From: Saccharina japonica
Taxonomy: Eukaryota > Sar > Phaeophyceae > Laminariales > Laminariaceae
Reading direction: 5' to 3'
DNA: 64,000 nucleotides
Assembly (NCBI GenBank): GCA_008828725.1
Contig: MEHQ01003935.1
Location: 124,001 to 188,000 of the forward strand
The notes under the pieces are model-generated. The model worked only from the letters and a program-made list of their open reading frames with translations, had not been told where the DNA came from and ran no database searches. Within the stretch, counting starts at the first letter, position 1, and every line of letters starts with the position of its first letter. Positions 21,878-32,863 of the stretch are shown here, one piece after another. A program made the position numbers and the translations under genes.

Positions 21878-24223
21878 GTGGGTTTTCTATGGTATATGCG
21901 AAGCGCTGGGTCTGCCCCGCTGCGTAATACGCTCACAGGTCAACTACTGCTAACCAACCCCAAGGTTTTCTCGAGGCTATACCTGTACAATTATACCCTG
22001 CATTGATCTGGTTGGCCTACGTCTTCCGTACGTACAACGCCCATACTCTTTCGGGCCTCGATGATGTAATACGCCCAATTTGTGCAAGGTGCCGGCCACC
22101 TGTGTTGCAGTAGTTGGGCCAGCTTTAACCCTTTCAACACGCTGCGCGTTGTAAGTTCGAGTTTTTTGCGCTGCTGTGCAGCGCTAAGCGTCAACGGCTG
22201 AACGCTAAACAAAGTACCAGTGCGTACTTATGTACTTCTAGGGATAATTCATGAGAACGGGTATCGTTGGGAGAGATATAGAGTGCACAGCTCGGATAGA
22301 TCATGATCTAGATCATCTACAGATATATCATGATTTAAATAATCCTTAGACCAAGAATAGATCATGCGATCGATCACACGACTGACAGATAAGCTCATGA
22401 TCTAAGACTCATTCGTAAGGATAGAGCTATTATCTAGATCATCTAACGATAGATAGGTTAGAAAGATTCATGCGATATCATGGATCATAGATCATCTACA
22501 GATAGATCATGATACTAGATCATCTAATCAGATCAGATGATCATCTAGGATAGCTAGATCCGATTAATCCATAGCAGATAATATCATGATCTAGATCAAT
22601 AGTACAGATATGTCATGGTTATGATCTTCACTCTAAGACAGACGGATCTAGATGAAGATTCTCAGATCATCTGACAGTATAGATCATGATCTACGATCAT
22701 ACTATCATGGATCAGATCATTATTCCATATGATCGATCTACAGGATGATCTGTCTAGTATCTATCTACTCGTCAGTCCTCCGTGTAGAGATAGTGCAGTG
22801 ATCTGCATGTAATTAGGACCAGATTCAACCCCTTATAAAAAACATGTGCTAGATCATGTAGATTATACGGGGCCCACCCGGCAACAAGAGCTAGATCATA
22901 CAAGATCGAGAATAGGTCTGCCTTTTGAGGCAAAATCTAGGCCATAAAGTGAGAATGATCTAGATGATCTCGATGTAGATCATATGTTCAAGATGTGAAA
23001 GAATGGCTCAACGTGAAGGAAATAACGTTGGTCTTTCGGGCCTCGATTATGTTTTACGCCCAATTTGTGCAAGGTGCCGGCCACCTGTGTTGCAGTAGTT
23101 GGGCCAGCTTTAACCCTTTCAACACGCTGCGCGTTGTAAGTTCGAGTTTTTTGCGCTGCTGTGCAGCGCTAAGCGTCAACGGCTGAACGCTAAACAAAGT
23201 ACCAGTGCGTACTTATGTACTTCTAGGGATAATTCATGAGAACGGGTATCGTTGGGAGAGATATAGAGTGCACAGCTCGGATAGATCATGATCTAGATCA
23301 TCTACAGATATATCATGATTTAAATAATCTACAGATAGATCATGATCTAGATCATCTACAGATAAATCATGATCAAGATCATGATCTAGATCATCTACAG
23401 ATAAATCATGATCAAGATCATCTACAGATAGCTAATTATCTAGATCATCTACAGATATATCATGATCTAGATCATCTACAGATATATCATGATCTAGATC
23501 ATCTACAGATAAATCATGATCAAGATCATCTACAGATAGCTAATTATCTAGATCATCTACAGATATATCATCATCTAGATCATCTACAGATATATCATGA
23601 TCTAGATCATCTACAGATATGTCATGATCTAGATCATCTACAGATATATCATGATCTAGATCATCTAGTTCATCACCTGCCGTTGTGAGAGATAGTGCAG
23701 GATCTGCATAATATGCCCAGATCCAACCCCATAAAAAACATGTGCTAGATCATGTAGATTATACGGGGCCCACCCGGCAACAAGAGCTAGATCATACAAG
23801 ATCGAGAATAGGTCTGCCTTTTGAGGCAACCTCTATCGTAGCATGCGGCAGGCATGGCTAGTAAAACAATAGGGACACAATGTAGTTTGTTGCTGTGTAC
23901 CGTAGGTTCCTATTTACTATGGCGCCCCCGCACTAATGGTGTGGAACTCCTCAAGTAGGGGGCCCGAAGAACGCCAGAGCGAGTGCTGCTACCCACCCTC
24001 TGGGTCTCGAGGGGCGTGGGAAGGAGGAAGAGGGGAGATGTGGTGGTGGTGGTGGAGGTGGTGGTGGTGGTGGTGGTGGTCGTAGTCGTAGTGCGTAGTG
24101 GTGGTGGTGGTGATAGTGGCAGTAATGTTTAGTCCTGAGACCAATTCGATCAAGCACGCACACCGCTTGCTATACGCATTTCCATGTCACCAACATATGT
24201 CCCCGTCGTCCGCCTGGTGCCAG
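21878..24223 (+). other. Duplication junction region
   Basis: Contains 22048-22337 (matching 28461-28750), a disordered minisatellite (22338-22800), 22800-23031 (a noisy match to 28960-29207), a second and cleaner pass of the same block (23032-23828), and about 210 bp of unique sequence (23829-24036) before copy 2 begins. No exon was seen. Confidence 0.7.
23283..23672. repeat. 27-bp minisatellite (long array)
   Basis: About 14 units of TCTACAGATATATCATGATC plus TAGATCA, highly self-complementary (TCATGATCTAGATCATGA-like). Because 27 is divisible by 3, an open frame repeating HDLDHLQIY runs through it; this is not evidence of a gene. Shorter array at 28707-28950. Confidence 0.9.
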
Positions 24224-24377
24224 CGTGTACGCCTGGATTCGCCGACGCGACATTTGCCAGGACGGGCGCGTGTCCCTCGATGAGTTCGTAGCATCCTTCC
24301 AAGCTCTCATCCCCCCCGACACGCGTGGATGGGCTGCAGCTTCCTCATCTTTCGCCGCCGCTGGAGGAGACAGCACG
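24224..24377 (+). CDS. Exon 8 duplicate: EF-hand
   Basis: Identical to 17764-17917. It needs two bases from an upstream exon to complete its first codon, but the preceding exon (21701-21877) ends in phase 0, so splicing these two together would shift the frame. It is either skipped, spliced from exon 7 directly, or an assembly artefact. Confidence 0.5.
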
Positions 24378-25230
24378 GTACGAGTCTTCCACGCATCGAA
24401 CAGATCATATATCAGATCAGATCCCCATTTCACGACCTAGATATTTCGCGGGCAGCTAGGTCCGATATATAAGATGTTCACGACCTATATTATGTATGCC
24501 GACTGGGGTTTGTATGCCGCGGCTCTTGTGGGCATGTTTTTGTCCGGGTGAGGTCTGTATTGGTACGGTGCTGTTGTACATCATCTCGTGGCGGCAAATA
24601 TAGGATCTAGATGATCTAGATGATCTAGATCGTGATCTGTGCGTCCGGTGTGTAGGGTCTTCCCCCGTATGTATGCTTCCGTCGGAATGGCTAAATCACC
24701 TCCCTCTTCTGCATAAAAGTAGCGACCTGAATTATCCCTTTTATATGTATTAATTGTTTTCCACATCTTCCCCCTTAAAACATACCTGGTACGCGATACT
24801 ACAAGCGGGGTTGGTTAACTAGTTGCCTGATACCAGGTATTGAATGTCGGAATCCAGGGAAACTATACGTTGGGTTAGTTGGATGGGATCGCTTTCCACG
24901 GATAACAGCGCAACACAACTTTGTTGGTTCATAACCCTGTTGAGACTTAAGGGAAGCACTCCACCTCTTCTTCAGCTGAACACTTAGCATCCACAACTCT
25001 ACTCACTCCCTCTCGAGTTGTAAATATATGGAAACAAATACATAGCGAGCGTCCGAATGTTAGAGGTGTATCTATTCGGAGTAGGGACGCTACTCCGTAA
25101 TGTCAAGGGTCAAATTGCTAAGCCAATCAACAGATGAGTACGCTCCCCCCCCTGTGGCCATACGACTACGGCCATGCATGAATATCGAGTACACCCCCCC
25201 CCTGCGTTCGCTTGCCGATTTTCGACGGAG

Positions 25231-25508
25231 AAGGCCGGCGGTACCAGACGAGCACTACTATTGTCGTCGTCCCGGGGAGAGCCCACCACCGGGAGCGCTA
25301 GCGATGATAGCCCTATCCCTGTCGATGACGGTGCGAGCGCCGTAGCAGCGGCTTTCGGACGCATCCGGTTGTCCGGGTCTCCGGCCGAGTGTCGAGCGGC
25401 AGCGGAATACGTGCTGGACTACTGCCGAAGGGTGAGGGACTCGCCGTCGGCGCAGCTGCACTGGAGGGTCCCGCTCAACTCCAAGCGATTCTCGTCTGCA
25501 GTTGGAAG
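25231..25508 (+). CDS. Exon 9 duplicate: PUB first half
   Basis: Identical to 18771-19048. It would join in phase to 21877 if the duplicated EF-hand exon were skipped. Confidence 0.55.
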
Positions 25509-25578
25509 GTAATTTTACTAGTGTACAGGGGGGAATTTGTTAGTATTCTTTGTTGCAGGAGACTCATGAAGATTACAG

Positions 25579-25798
25579 AGGGGGGGGAGGGGGGGTGTAC
25601 TCATGTCGTGCACGGCCGTAGTCGTATGACTATACGTAGACCCTCGCATCCCTACAATGCCGGGACGGAGCACGTTGGGTTTTCACCAACCAGGTAGACA
25701 TTGCTTGCACCAAGCGCGAAGCGCCGTGAGGTATTGGGCGAGTCGCATGGAGGGTGAGCTACACCCTGCTAAGAACCGCCCGTGAGGCGGGGGGGGGT
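25579..25798 (-). repeat. Family-A repeat, minus orientation (duplicate)
   Basis: Counterpart of 19118-19330; the G-run is interrupted by an A and one base shorter, the only clear difference in the first 2 kb of the duplication. Confidence 0.75.
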
Positions 25799-26517
25799 GT
25801 CAGGCCTATTATACCTCTCTCAAACCAGTATTTTTCTTAAACCGAAATGGGTGGTACATTATATACCAATAGTATGCCCGTGCCAAGCCATTTGGCATAT
25901 CTTAAATAGACCTTTCTCTTAAATAGATCTCTTTATACCGTAGCCCCCCCTGTGCACGGTTATCTAGGGGGTTAAATAAGCAATTAATTATGTCTTAGGA
26001 GACAAACAATGTGGAATAATAGTAGCATATTCATACATCGTATTTTTGTACGAGATGATACATGACACCCACGAACGTTGTTATTTCTATGGTGTCTGCT
26101 GTGGCAGTACTTAGGTAGAAGTTGTTGGACCACGGAGCTCGTATAGCAAGCGGGAAACAGCAAAAAATGCACCAGACACAGCCCAAGGGATGGCAACAAT
26201 GTACAGGTAGTATAATATGTATATTGTCCCTTCCTTTAACCGCCCACAAAAATACTATTGTCTCTCTTTTTTAAAATAATCGGCCACTGCACCTCACGGC
26301 GCTTCGCGCTTGGTGCAAGCAATGCCTGCCTGGTTGGTGAAAACCCAACGTGCTTCGTCCCGGCATTGTAGGGATGCAAGGGTCTATTGTCACACGCCTA
26401 CGGCCGTGCACGACATGAGTACACCGTCTCCAAAGGGATGCGTGGTCAATGGTCAAATGACCAAGACAATCAACAAATGAGTACACCCCACGCCCTCCCT
26501 CCTCCCCCCGCGCGCAG

Positions 26518-26671
26518 GCTACGAGGGGGCGTGGAGTTGATGCAAGCGGCCGGCCTTAGGCTAGAGGAGAACGGTGCCGTGCTTGCCCTGAGGGAGGATG
26601 GGCAAACGCCGGGAGCGAAGTGGGACCAGGTTCCTGAGAGCGTTTTGCAACGTCTGGATACCGCGGCAAAT
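26518..26671 (+). CDS. Exon 10 duplicate: PUB second half
   Basis: Identical to 20059-20212 with the same flanking splice sites. Confidence 0.55.
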
Positions 26672-26935
26672 GTAAGTCAGCCAGCCAGCACGTTTTGTAT
26701 CGCAGGCATTGTGTGTATATATATTATAGTGCGGTGGTGGCGGCGGCGGCGGCGGCGGCTGCTGCTTTATTTTGCGAGCGGCATGATTTCTTCTTCGCAA
26801 TTATGGGGTGGCTGTATTTTTTTTGTTTTGGTCGTGGTTTTCGGGGGCAGCGGTTCGTTTCTCTGTCAGCCGTGTGCCTCTGAGCAGTGTTGTCTTTCTC
26901 GACGTCATAATAAAAGCCCGACACCCCACTAGTAC

Positions 26936-27205
26936 GGGGGACCATAGTAAACACCAGTAAACAGGACCAAATATTGTGAGTAAAAATGGGAAAACATATA
27001 CCTGGTAGGTTTTTGTATCTACCGTAAGTCCTATTTACTATGGCCCGCCGGTAATACCTTTTTTCGAGACCCAGACAAAGGGGGGTACACCTCATTATTA
27101 CGGTGGACCATCGTAAATAGGACCAAATATTGTGAGTAAAAATGGGGAAAAGTACAGATTTTTGTGTCTATCGTACTGCTGTAGGTCCTATTTGCTATGG
27201 TCCCC
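26936..27205. mobile_element. Two MITE-like elements (duplicate pair)
   Basis: Counterparts of 20477-20587 and 20644-20746 at offset 6459. Confidence 0.65.
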
Positions 27206-28113
27206 GGTGATACCGTTTCCGAGACCCAGACGAAGGGGGTGAGGCGTAAACCAAACCCGCGTAAGGGGGTCCACGGGATTCTGTCCCGAACGACAAGGAC
27301 CGCTTGGGATCAAACATTACTACTATGAAAACTGTTATTATACCTACAGGATGGGCCGTTTTTTGTTCCGAGATATAACCGCCAAGGTCAACGATGTGTT
27401 TGTTGGCTCTTTTCGCCTGCTGAAGGAAGTTTAACCACCTTACGCGGCGTTGCTCGACATCGTTTATTGGTCCTGCACCAGCTGTTGTCTGTGTAGTTGG
27501 GCGAGACCACCTCTCCTTATCAGAGTCTGTAGTTGTCTTTGTCTACAAAAACAAGAGAAACACACATCCTTACATGCCATAAACAACCGTCCTGTGATCG
27601 TCCGGGGATGTCCGGGCTACATCCCCGGGTTTGATAGGTGGATATGGATCTTAGGGTATAAAGGATGTCGCAACTTGCTTCTGTAGGTCATCGCCCATAG
27701 CGGCCATTCTTTTCTTCTTCTTGTCTTTATTCCGAACTTTCGTCCCCGCTACCCCTTCATTCCGTTCCTCTCCCCATGCCTCCATAACACAGGTCTTACG
27801 AGTATACACACCAGACGATCCATTAAATCGGAACCTTCGTCCTCGCGAACCTCTTCATTCTGTTCCGCTCTCACCCCCCCCCTTGGTACTAGCAATGTCT
27901 TCCTGGTCGGTGAACGCCCGACGTGCTCCGTCCAGGCATTGTAGGGATGCGAGGGTCTATAGTCATACGACTGTGACCATGTATGACATGAGCCCCCGCC
28001 CCGGCGTTGTAGGGGTGCTAGGGTCTATGGGGATACGACTACGGCCATGCATAAATATGAAGTACACCCCCCCCGCTCCCCCTCCCCCCTCCCCCTCCCC
28101 GTCTCGAAAACAG

Positions 28114-28290
28114 GAGCTATCTGCGCAAATGCGTGGCATTGATCATCCGGAAGTGGCCGACCTTGCCGCCGTCTCGGCAGCGGTGGCAAGACTGAAGGAC
28201 GCAGCTGGCAACGTTAGCCCTCACCTCCGATGCGTAGAAGCCGCCGCGAAATACCTGGGAAACACATTGGAGAATCCGACGATGGGGAAG
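28114..28290 (+). CDS. Exon 12 (copy 2): PUB domain 4, first part
   Basis: Identical coding sequence to 21701-21877, preceded here by an intact poly(C)-ended family-A repeat. It ends at TMGK in phase 0 and continues directly into YRVINTSNAGFLRD at 29581, restoring a complete PUB core. Confidence 0.85.
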
Positions 28291-28706
28291 GTGGGTTTTC
28301 TATGGTATATGCGAAGCGCTGGGTCTGCCCCGCTGCGTAATACGCTCACAGGTCAACTACTGCTAACCAACCCCAAGGTTTTCTCGAGGCTATACCTGTA
28401 CAATTATACCCTGCATTGATCTGGTTGGCCTACGTCTTCCGTACGTACAACGCCCATACTCTTTCGGGCCTCGATGATGTAATACGCCCAATTTGTGCAA
28501 GGTGCCGGCCACCTGTGTTGCAGTAGTTGGGCCAGCTTTAACCCTTTCAACACGCTGCGCGTTGTAAGTTCGAGTTTTTTGCGCTGCTGTGCAGCGCTAA
28601 GCGTCAACGGCTGAACGCTAAACAAAGTACCAGTGCGTACTTATGTACTTCTAGGGATAATTCATGAGAACGGGTATCGTTGGGAGAGATATAGAGTGCA
28701 CAGCTC

Positions 28707-28950
28707 GGATAGATCATGATCTAGATCATCTACAGATATATCATGATTTAAATAATCTACAGATAGATCATGATCTAGATCATCTACAGATAAATCACGA
28801 TCAAGATCATCTACAGATAGCTAATTATCTAGATCATCTACAGATATATCATGATCTAGATCATCTACAGATATATCATGATCTAGATCATCTACAGATA
28901 TGTCATGATCTAGATCATCTACAGATATATCATGATCTAGATCATCTAGT
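28707..28950. repeat. 27-bp minisatellite (short array)
   Basis: About nine units of the same repeat as 23283-23672. A flanking block (28960-29207, with GGGCCCACCCGGCAACAAGA) is also shared with 22800-23031 and 23690-23828. Confidence 0.88.
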
Positions 28951-29455
28951 TCATCACCTGCCGTTGTGAGAGATAGTGCAGGATCTGCATAATATGCCCA
29001 GATCCAACCCCATAAAAAACATGTGCTAGATCATGTAGATTATACGGGGCCCACCCGGCAACAAGAGCTAGATCATACAAGATCGAGAATAGGTCTGCCT
29101 TTTGAGGCAAAATCTAGGCCATAAAGTGAGAATGATCTAGATGATCTCGATGTAGATCATATGTTCAAGATGTGAAAGAATGGCTCAACGTGAAGGAAAT
29201 AACGTTGGACATCGAAATATAATGGAGTTCTCGATCGATACCGGTAAACAAAAAACCTAGGCGATACGATCTGGACATTTATTTGATAGGTTTAAGCTTT
29301 TTCGTTCAATACTCTGCCTAGAAAAACACCGGGATGTCACAGGTGATGGAGGGCGAAAACAATGCGTCCGATACAACCCGATACGTCGAAAGTTCGACAT
29401 TCCGATAGTCTGTATCGAAACGTTCGATACGATACCCTAACGTCAGAAGACAACA

Positions 29456-29460
<5 letters not shown>

Positions 29461-29493
<33 letters not shown>
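29461..29493. repeat. CAG microsatellite
   Basis: Eleven CAG units, 88 nt before the acceptor of exon 13. The frame is open from about 29362 through the CAG run into exon 13 without a stop, so use of an upstream acceptor would insert a polyglutamine tract into the middle of PUB domain 4. Confidence 0.85.
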
Positions 29494-29580
29494 GACCGGC
29501 CGATTTACCCGTCATGCAGACGACCTTCACCAAAATCAACCGACCGCTTGTCAACAATGCGCTGGTCGTTGCCGCCACAG

Positions 29581-29706
29581 TACCGCGTCATCAACACATC
29601 GAATGCAGGCTTCCTGCGGGACGTGGCCTCCGTAGAAGGAGGGGTGGAGCTCATGGTGGCTCTAGGCTTTCGGGAAGACCTGGATGGTCAGCTAGTCCTG
29701 CCAGCG
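29581..29706 (+). CDS. Exon 13: PUB domain 4, core
   Basis: 42 codons, phase 0 to 0 (GCCACAG / GCG-GTGAGA). YRVINTSNAGFLRDVASVEG, then GVELMVALGFRED and GQLVLPA. This carries Arg-x-Ile-x-x-x-Asn-x-x-Phe, Gly-x-Glu-Leu-Met-x-x-x-Gly-Phe and the last strand ending Leu-Pro: with exon 12, a textbook PUB domain of the peptide:N-glycanase type. Confidence 0.88.
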
Positions 29707-30016
29707 GTGAGACAAAAATGGAGGAGAAGGTTATTAGAGATCGGGAACCGAATTTCGAGAATAATCTGCTGTTTGTTGTTGTAGAGATACTTACAGCAGG
29801 CGTTTGGTTTCGTATTCGTGTGTGTTTGCTTGAGAACTGACCTCCTTCATGGTAGCCATTGTTTGGTTGATCGCGTAAAAGGTAGAACTACCAAAGGGAT
29901 GCAGATGGTCAGGTATTGTAGTTGCACCATACGTAGACACGAGTATGATGCCCCCCCCGCGCTTTCGCAGTTCTCACAACCCCCATCCCTGCCTTGTCGG
30001 TCGCGGCCATTAACAG

Positions 30017-30177
30017 GACACGGACCTCGCCCATCTTGCCGCGCGGAAGCTTGAGCTCGACGCTGGGCTTTCTTTTCTCCGAGCAATCGCAGCCACCGAA
30101 CCCAAGGCGGAACCTCCGCATGGCCGTGATGATGGACGCCGCTACACCAAAGCTAATGACGGAAGCAATCGGCGTAG
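30017..30177 (+). CDS. Exon 14: PUB closing helix and linker
   Basis: Acceptor TTAACAG; encodes DTDLAHLAARKLELDAGLSF LRAIAA as the C-terminal helix following the PUB strand, then a charged linker. Donor chosen as GTAG/GTGAGA (30177) because its two spare bases AG complete Arg with exon 15; GGC/GTAGGT at 30173 would not. Confidence 0.75.
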
Positions 30178-30886
30178 GTGAGACTAGAGAAAGTGACGCA
30201 TCACAGTGTTGCCAGGACCCCCCCCCCCCCGGCGCGCAATGTGGGCGTAAAGATAATCATCGTGGAGACATTGAACAATGTAACACAGCACCAGTAGGGG
30301 TGCCAAAATGAGAGGTTGTCGACACTTCGTACGTTTTTGGTTTTTGTTTTCCGTGATGGAAAAGCGTGACGCAAAGCGCGACGCAAAGCGTTCATTCTTC
30401 GCCGAAATCTCCGCTCACACTTTACATATATAGGTTTGGCTTGAATATCTTGGGGGAGCAACTAACGTCGTTTTGGGGCAAACGCGTTGGAAAAGTAGCA
30501 CTTACCTGCCTCGCCTTTCCTTGACACTGGAATGAATGGTGCCTTTCCCCTCTAACCTGTAACTCCTACTGCATATACGTATCTTGCATCCGCCACTCCT
30601 GATAAAAAGAGACAGCCGAACTTTCCTCCAGAGTGCGCCACGCCTCCCGCCGCTATCTCTGGCCTTACTGTTTACGCCCATCCTGTCACTTCTACGTACA
30701 CCGGCGCTGACACTGGGTGTGCTGGATATCGACGAGTAGACATAACGGTTTAATGCGAAGAACACACACAAGTATTTTGTATGCGTCACTCCTGATAAGA
30801 CAAAACCGAATTCCTCCCGGGAGCGCCACGCCTGCCGCCCTCTTTTCTCTGGCCTCACTTTGTCCCTCCCACACGTTGGTGCACAG

Positions 30887-31058
30887 GTCGCGATCACGTG
30901 CAAAATCCGAGTCCCCGGAGAGGTCCGCGACGGCGGAGGCCCGACGCATGCACGAGACTCTCGGAAAAGAGGCGCGGTCGAGGCGGGCGGCGGAAGCGGC
31001 TTTGGCCAAACGTAGCCAGGAAGTTAACCGACTCCAGGGCGAGGTCGCGGCTTACAAG
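30887..31058 (+). CDS. Exon 15: coiled coil
   Basis: GCACAG acceptor, donor AAG/GTATGT. After a Ser/Arg-rich start it encodes about 40 residues, including ARRMHETLGKEARSRRAAEA and ALAKRSQEVNRLQGEVAAYK, with heptad-like Leu/Ala/Val spacing and alternating charge: a predicted coiled coil that could mediate dimerisation. The tandem repeats around 30560-30660 and 30780-30860 lie upstream in the intron. Confidence 0.78.
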
Positions 31059-32534
31059 GTATGTAGGCTCGCAGCTCAAGACGGCAGGGAGGGCACGGCA
31101 TATATATATATATATATATATTTGTATATATACTTCGTGCCTGGCGCTGGTTGTAGTTGTTGCTCACCGCGTGCGAGGTGGCTACTAGTAATAGCAACGA
31201 TAACAGACCAACGGTACGTACACAGCTGTTTAAATTGAGCATATGCGTACTGATGTTTTAGCAGACAAAACAATGTGATCATTATTTGAAAATTGGTCAT
31301 GATGTGGAATGTGTGGCGATTCCTCCGCTTATGCTTTTCGCACAAGCAACACAACTCGCTCGAACCGTTTCCAAACGCACACGCTCTCGGCCCACCAGTG
31401 CCGGCGATTGAACAACAACCAGTATCTGCACGTACAACCACACCAGTCGATGCGATGCACGGTGTCGACGCTTCCGCGCTTGCTACCTGTGCATCGTATG
31501 AAGCGCTCCATCCACCTCCGATGTTGCTTCTTGCTCTCACCAATTCCCCGATTCGCCGATTAGCGATGAACTCTAGAAATCACGAAATATCTGGCCCAGC
31601 GAACGACCGCTGTCCAGTTGCAAACAACAGCCCTGTCTGTTCGCGTGTTCTACCAGTCTACCAGCACCGTTCCGTGCGGTATCCACTTGGTATTTCCACA
31701 AGCGCGATCAACCAAACAATGCCCGTTGCTGCTGCATGTAAGCTACGCACGTACTCAGCCAAATAATATGAACCATAACGCCGAATTCTCTCTATAACAA
31801 CAAACTGCAGATTATCCTTATATCGGTTCCCGATCCCGAATAATCTTTTCCTTTTTCCAACAACTAAAATAGGAGTTTGTTGTTGTTGTTTCTTGTCGGC
31901 TATGTATCAAATAGTGTTTGCTCTAATTGCGTCGCGCACTTGATGTTGTGCTGCGGCCTGTAGCCTGCAGCTCGTTTGCTCTTGGCCAACGTTGTTATTG
32001 GAGAACTATCTAACCCTAATGATCCACTGTAGTAGACTAGTGTGGACCAACAAGGGTGATTCGATTGGCCAAGTCTAGCACACTGCAGGCTGGCACAACG
32101 AGATGGACGATGGGACGAGGGGGAAACGGTTTGTTTCTTAAGGCCGATATTTCATGTATACGAAGTCTGTTCGTAGCACGTCCCCTATATATGGGGTAGG
32201 GCGACGTTGCTTCCAAAGTATTATCTCTGGAGTATTGTGACGGCAACAGGTGAACGGACATAACGTCGGGGTTTTAGCGTTAAGGTATCCTTGGAGCAGG
32301 CACAACACGAACCGGGAGGGAGCACCCGTTATCACCAAACCCGACTATTCCCGTGGTTGTGATTGTGTAGAAGCACACCAGACAACACGACGAAAACGAT
32401 TTCTCATCAAACCCGTGGCTGGATGAGTCCTAGCCTACATAAAGTTCGGGCCTCTATACTGCGTTTTCATCGACAAATGTCGCACATACATGCCACCAAT
32501 TTATTGAAAACACGCCTCGGATTTTCCACCCCCC

Positions 32535-32663
32535 CCTTGGTGCAAGCAAATCAATGTCTGCCTGATCGTTGAAAACCTGACGTGCTCCGTCCCGGCATTG
32601 TAGGGATACAAGGGTCTATGGCTATACGACTACAGACATGCATGAAATGAGTACCCCCCCCCC
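32535..32663 (+). repeat. Family-A poly(C)-ended repeat
   Basis: CTTGGTGCAAGC, ATGTCTGCCTGATCG, CGTCCCGGCATTGTAGGGAT and GAGTACCCCCCC. Mid-intron, one of the few copies away from a splice site. Confidence 0.7.
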
Positions 32664-32765
32664 GGGCGGCGAAACAGGAAGGGGATAAGATTAACCTTTT
32701 TTTTTTGGAACATATGGAAACAAGGTAATAAGCGCCAAACTGTTGGAGGTGTCTCTAATAGGAGT

Positions 32766-32863
32766 AGGAACGGTGCTCCGTCTCCAAAGGAATGCGTGGT
32801 CAATGGTCAAATTACTAAGGCAAGCAACGAATGAGTACACCTTCCACCCCCCCCCCCCTCCCC
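32766..32863 (+). repeat. Family-B poly(C)-ended repeat
   Basis: GCGGTGCTCCGT-like start (GGAACGGTGCTCCGTCTCC), GAATGCGTGGTCAATGGTCA, GCAAGCAACGAATGAGTACA and a C-rich end. Confidence 0.7.

Larger units (their letters stand above)
17600..22340 (+). repeat. Large duplication, copy 1
   Basis: Near identical to 24060-28750: offset 6460 up to 19123, then 6459. Exons 8, 9, 10 and 12 and their introns are all included. Differences cluster in 21565-21690 and from 22338 on, where copy 1 looks scrambled (see findings). The edges lie in low-complexity arrays. Confidence 0.9.
24060..28750 (+). repeat. Large duplication, copy 2
   Basis: Same content as 17600-22340. This copy reads cleanly throughout, including the family-A repeat end at 28030-28070 and the minisatellite, and it continues naturally into exon 13. 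It looks like the better representation of the locus. Confidence 0.9.

Noticed and set aside
23236..23688. 150-codon frame repeating HDLDHLQIY
   Set aside because: It is produced by the 27-bp minisatellite, whose period is divisible by three.
22260..23690. Regular palindromic repeats as a CRISPR array
   Set aside because: There are no unique spacers of constant length and no cas-like genes; units are contiguous and the genome is eukaryotic.
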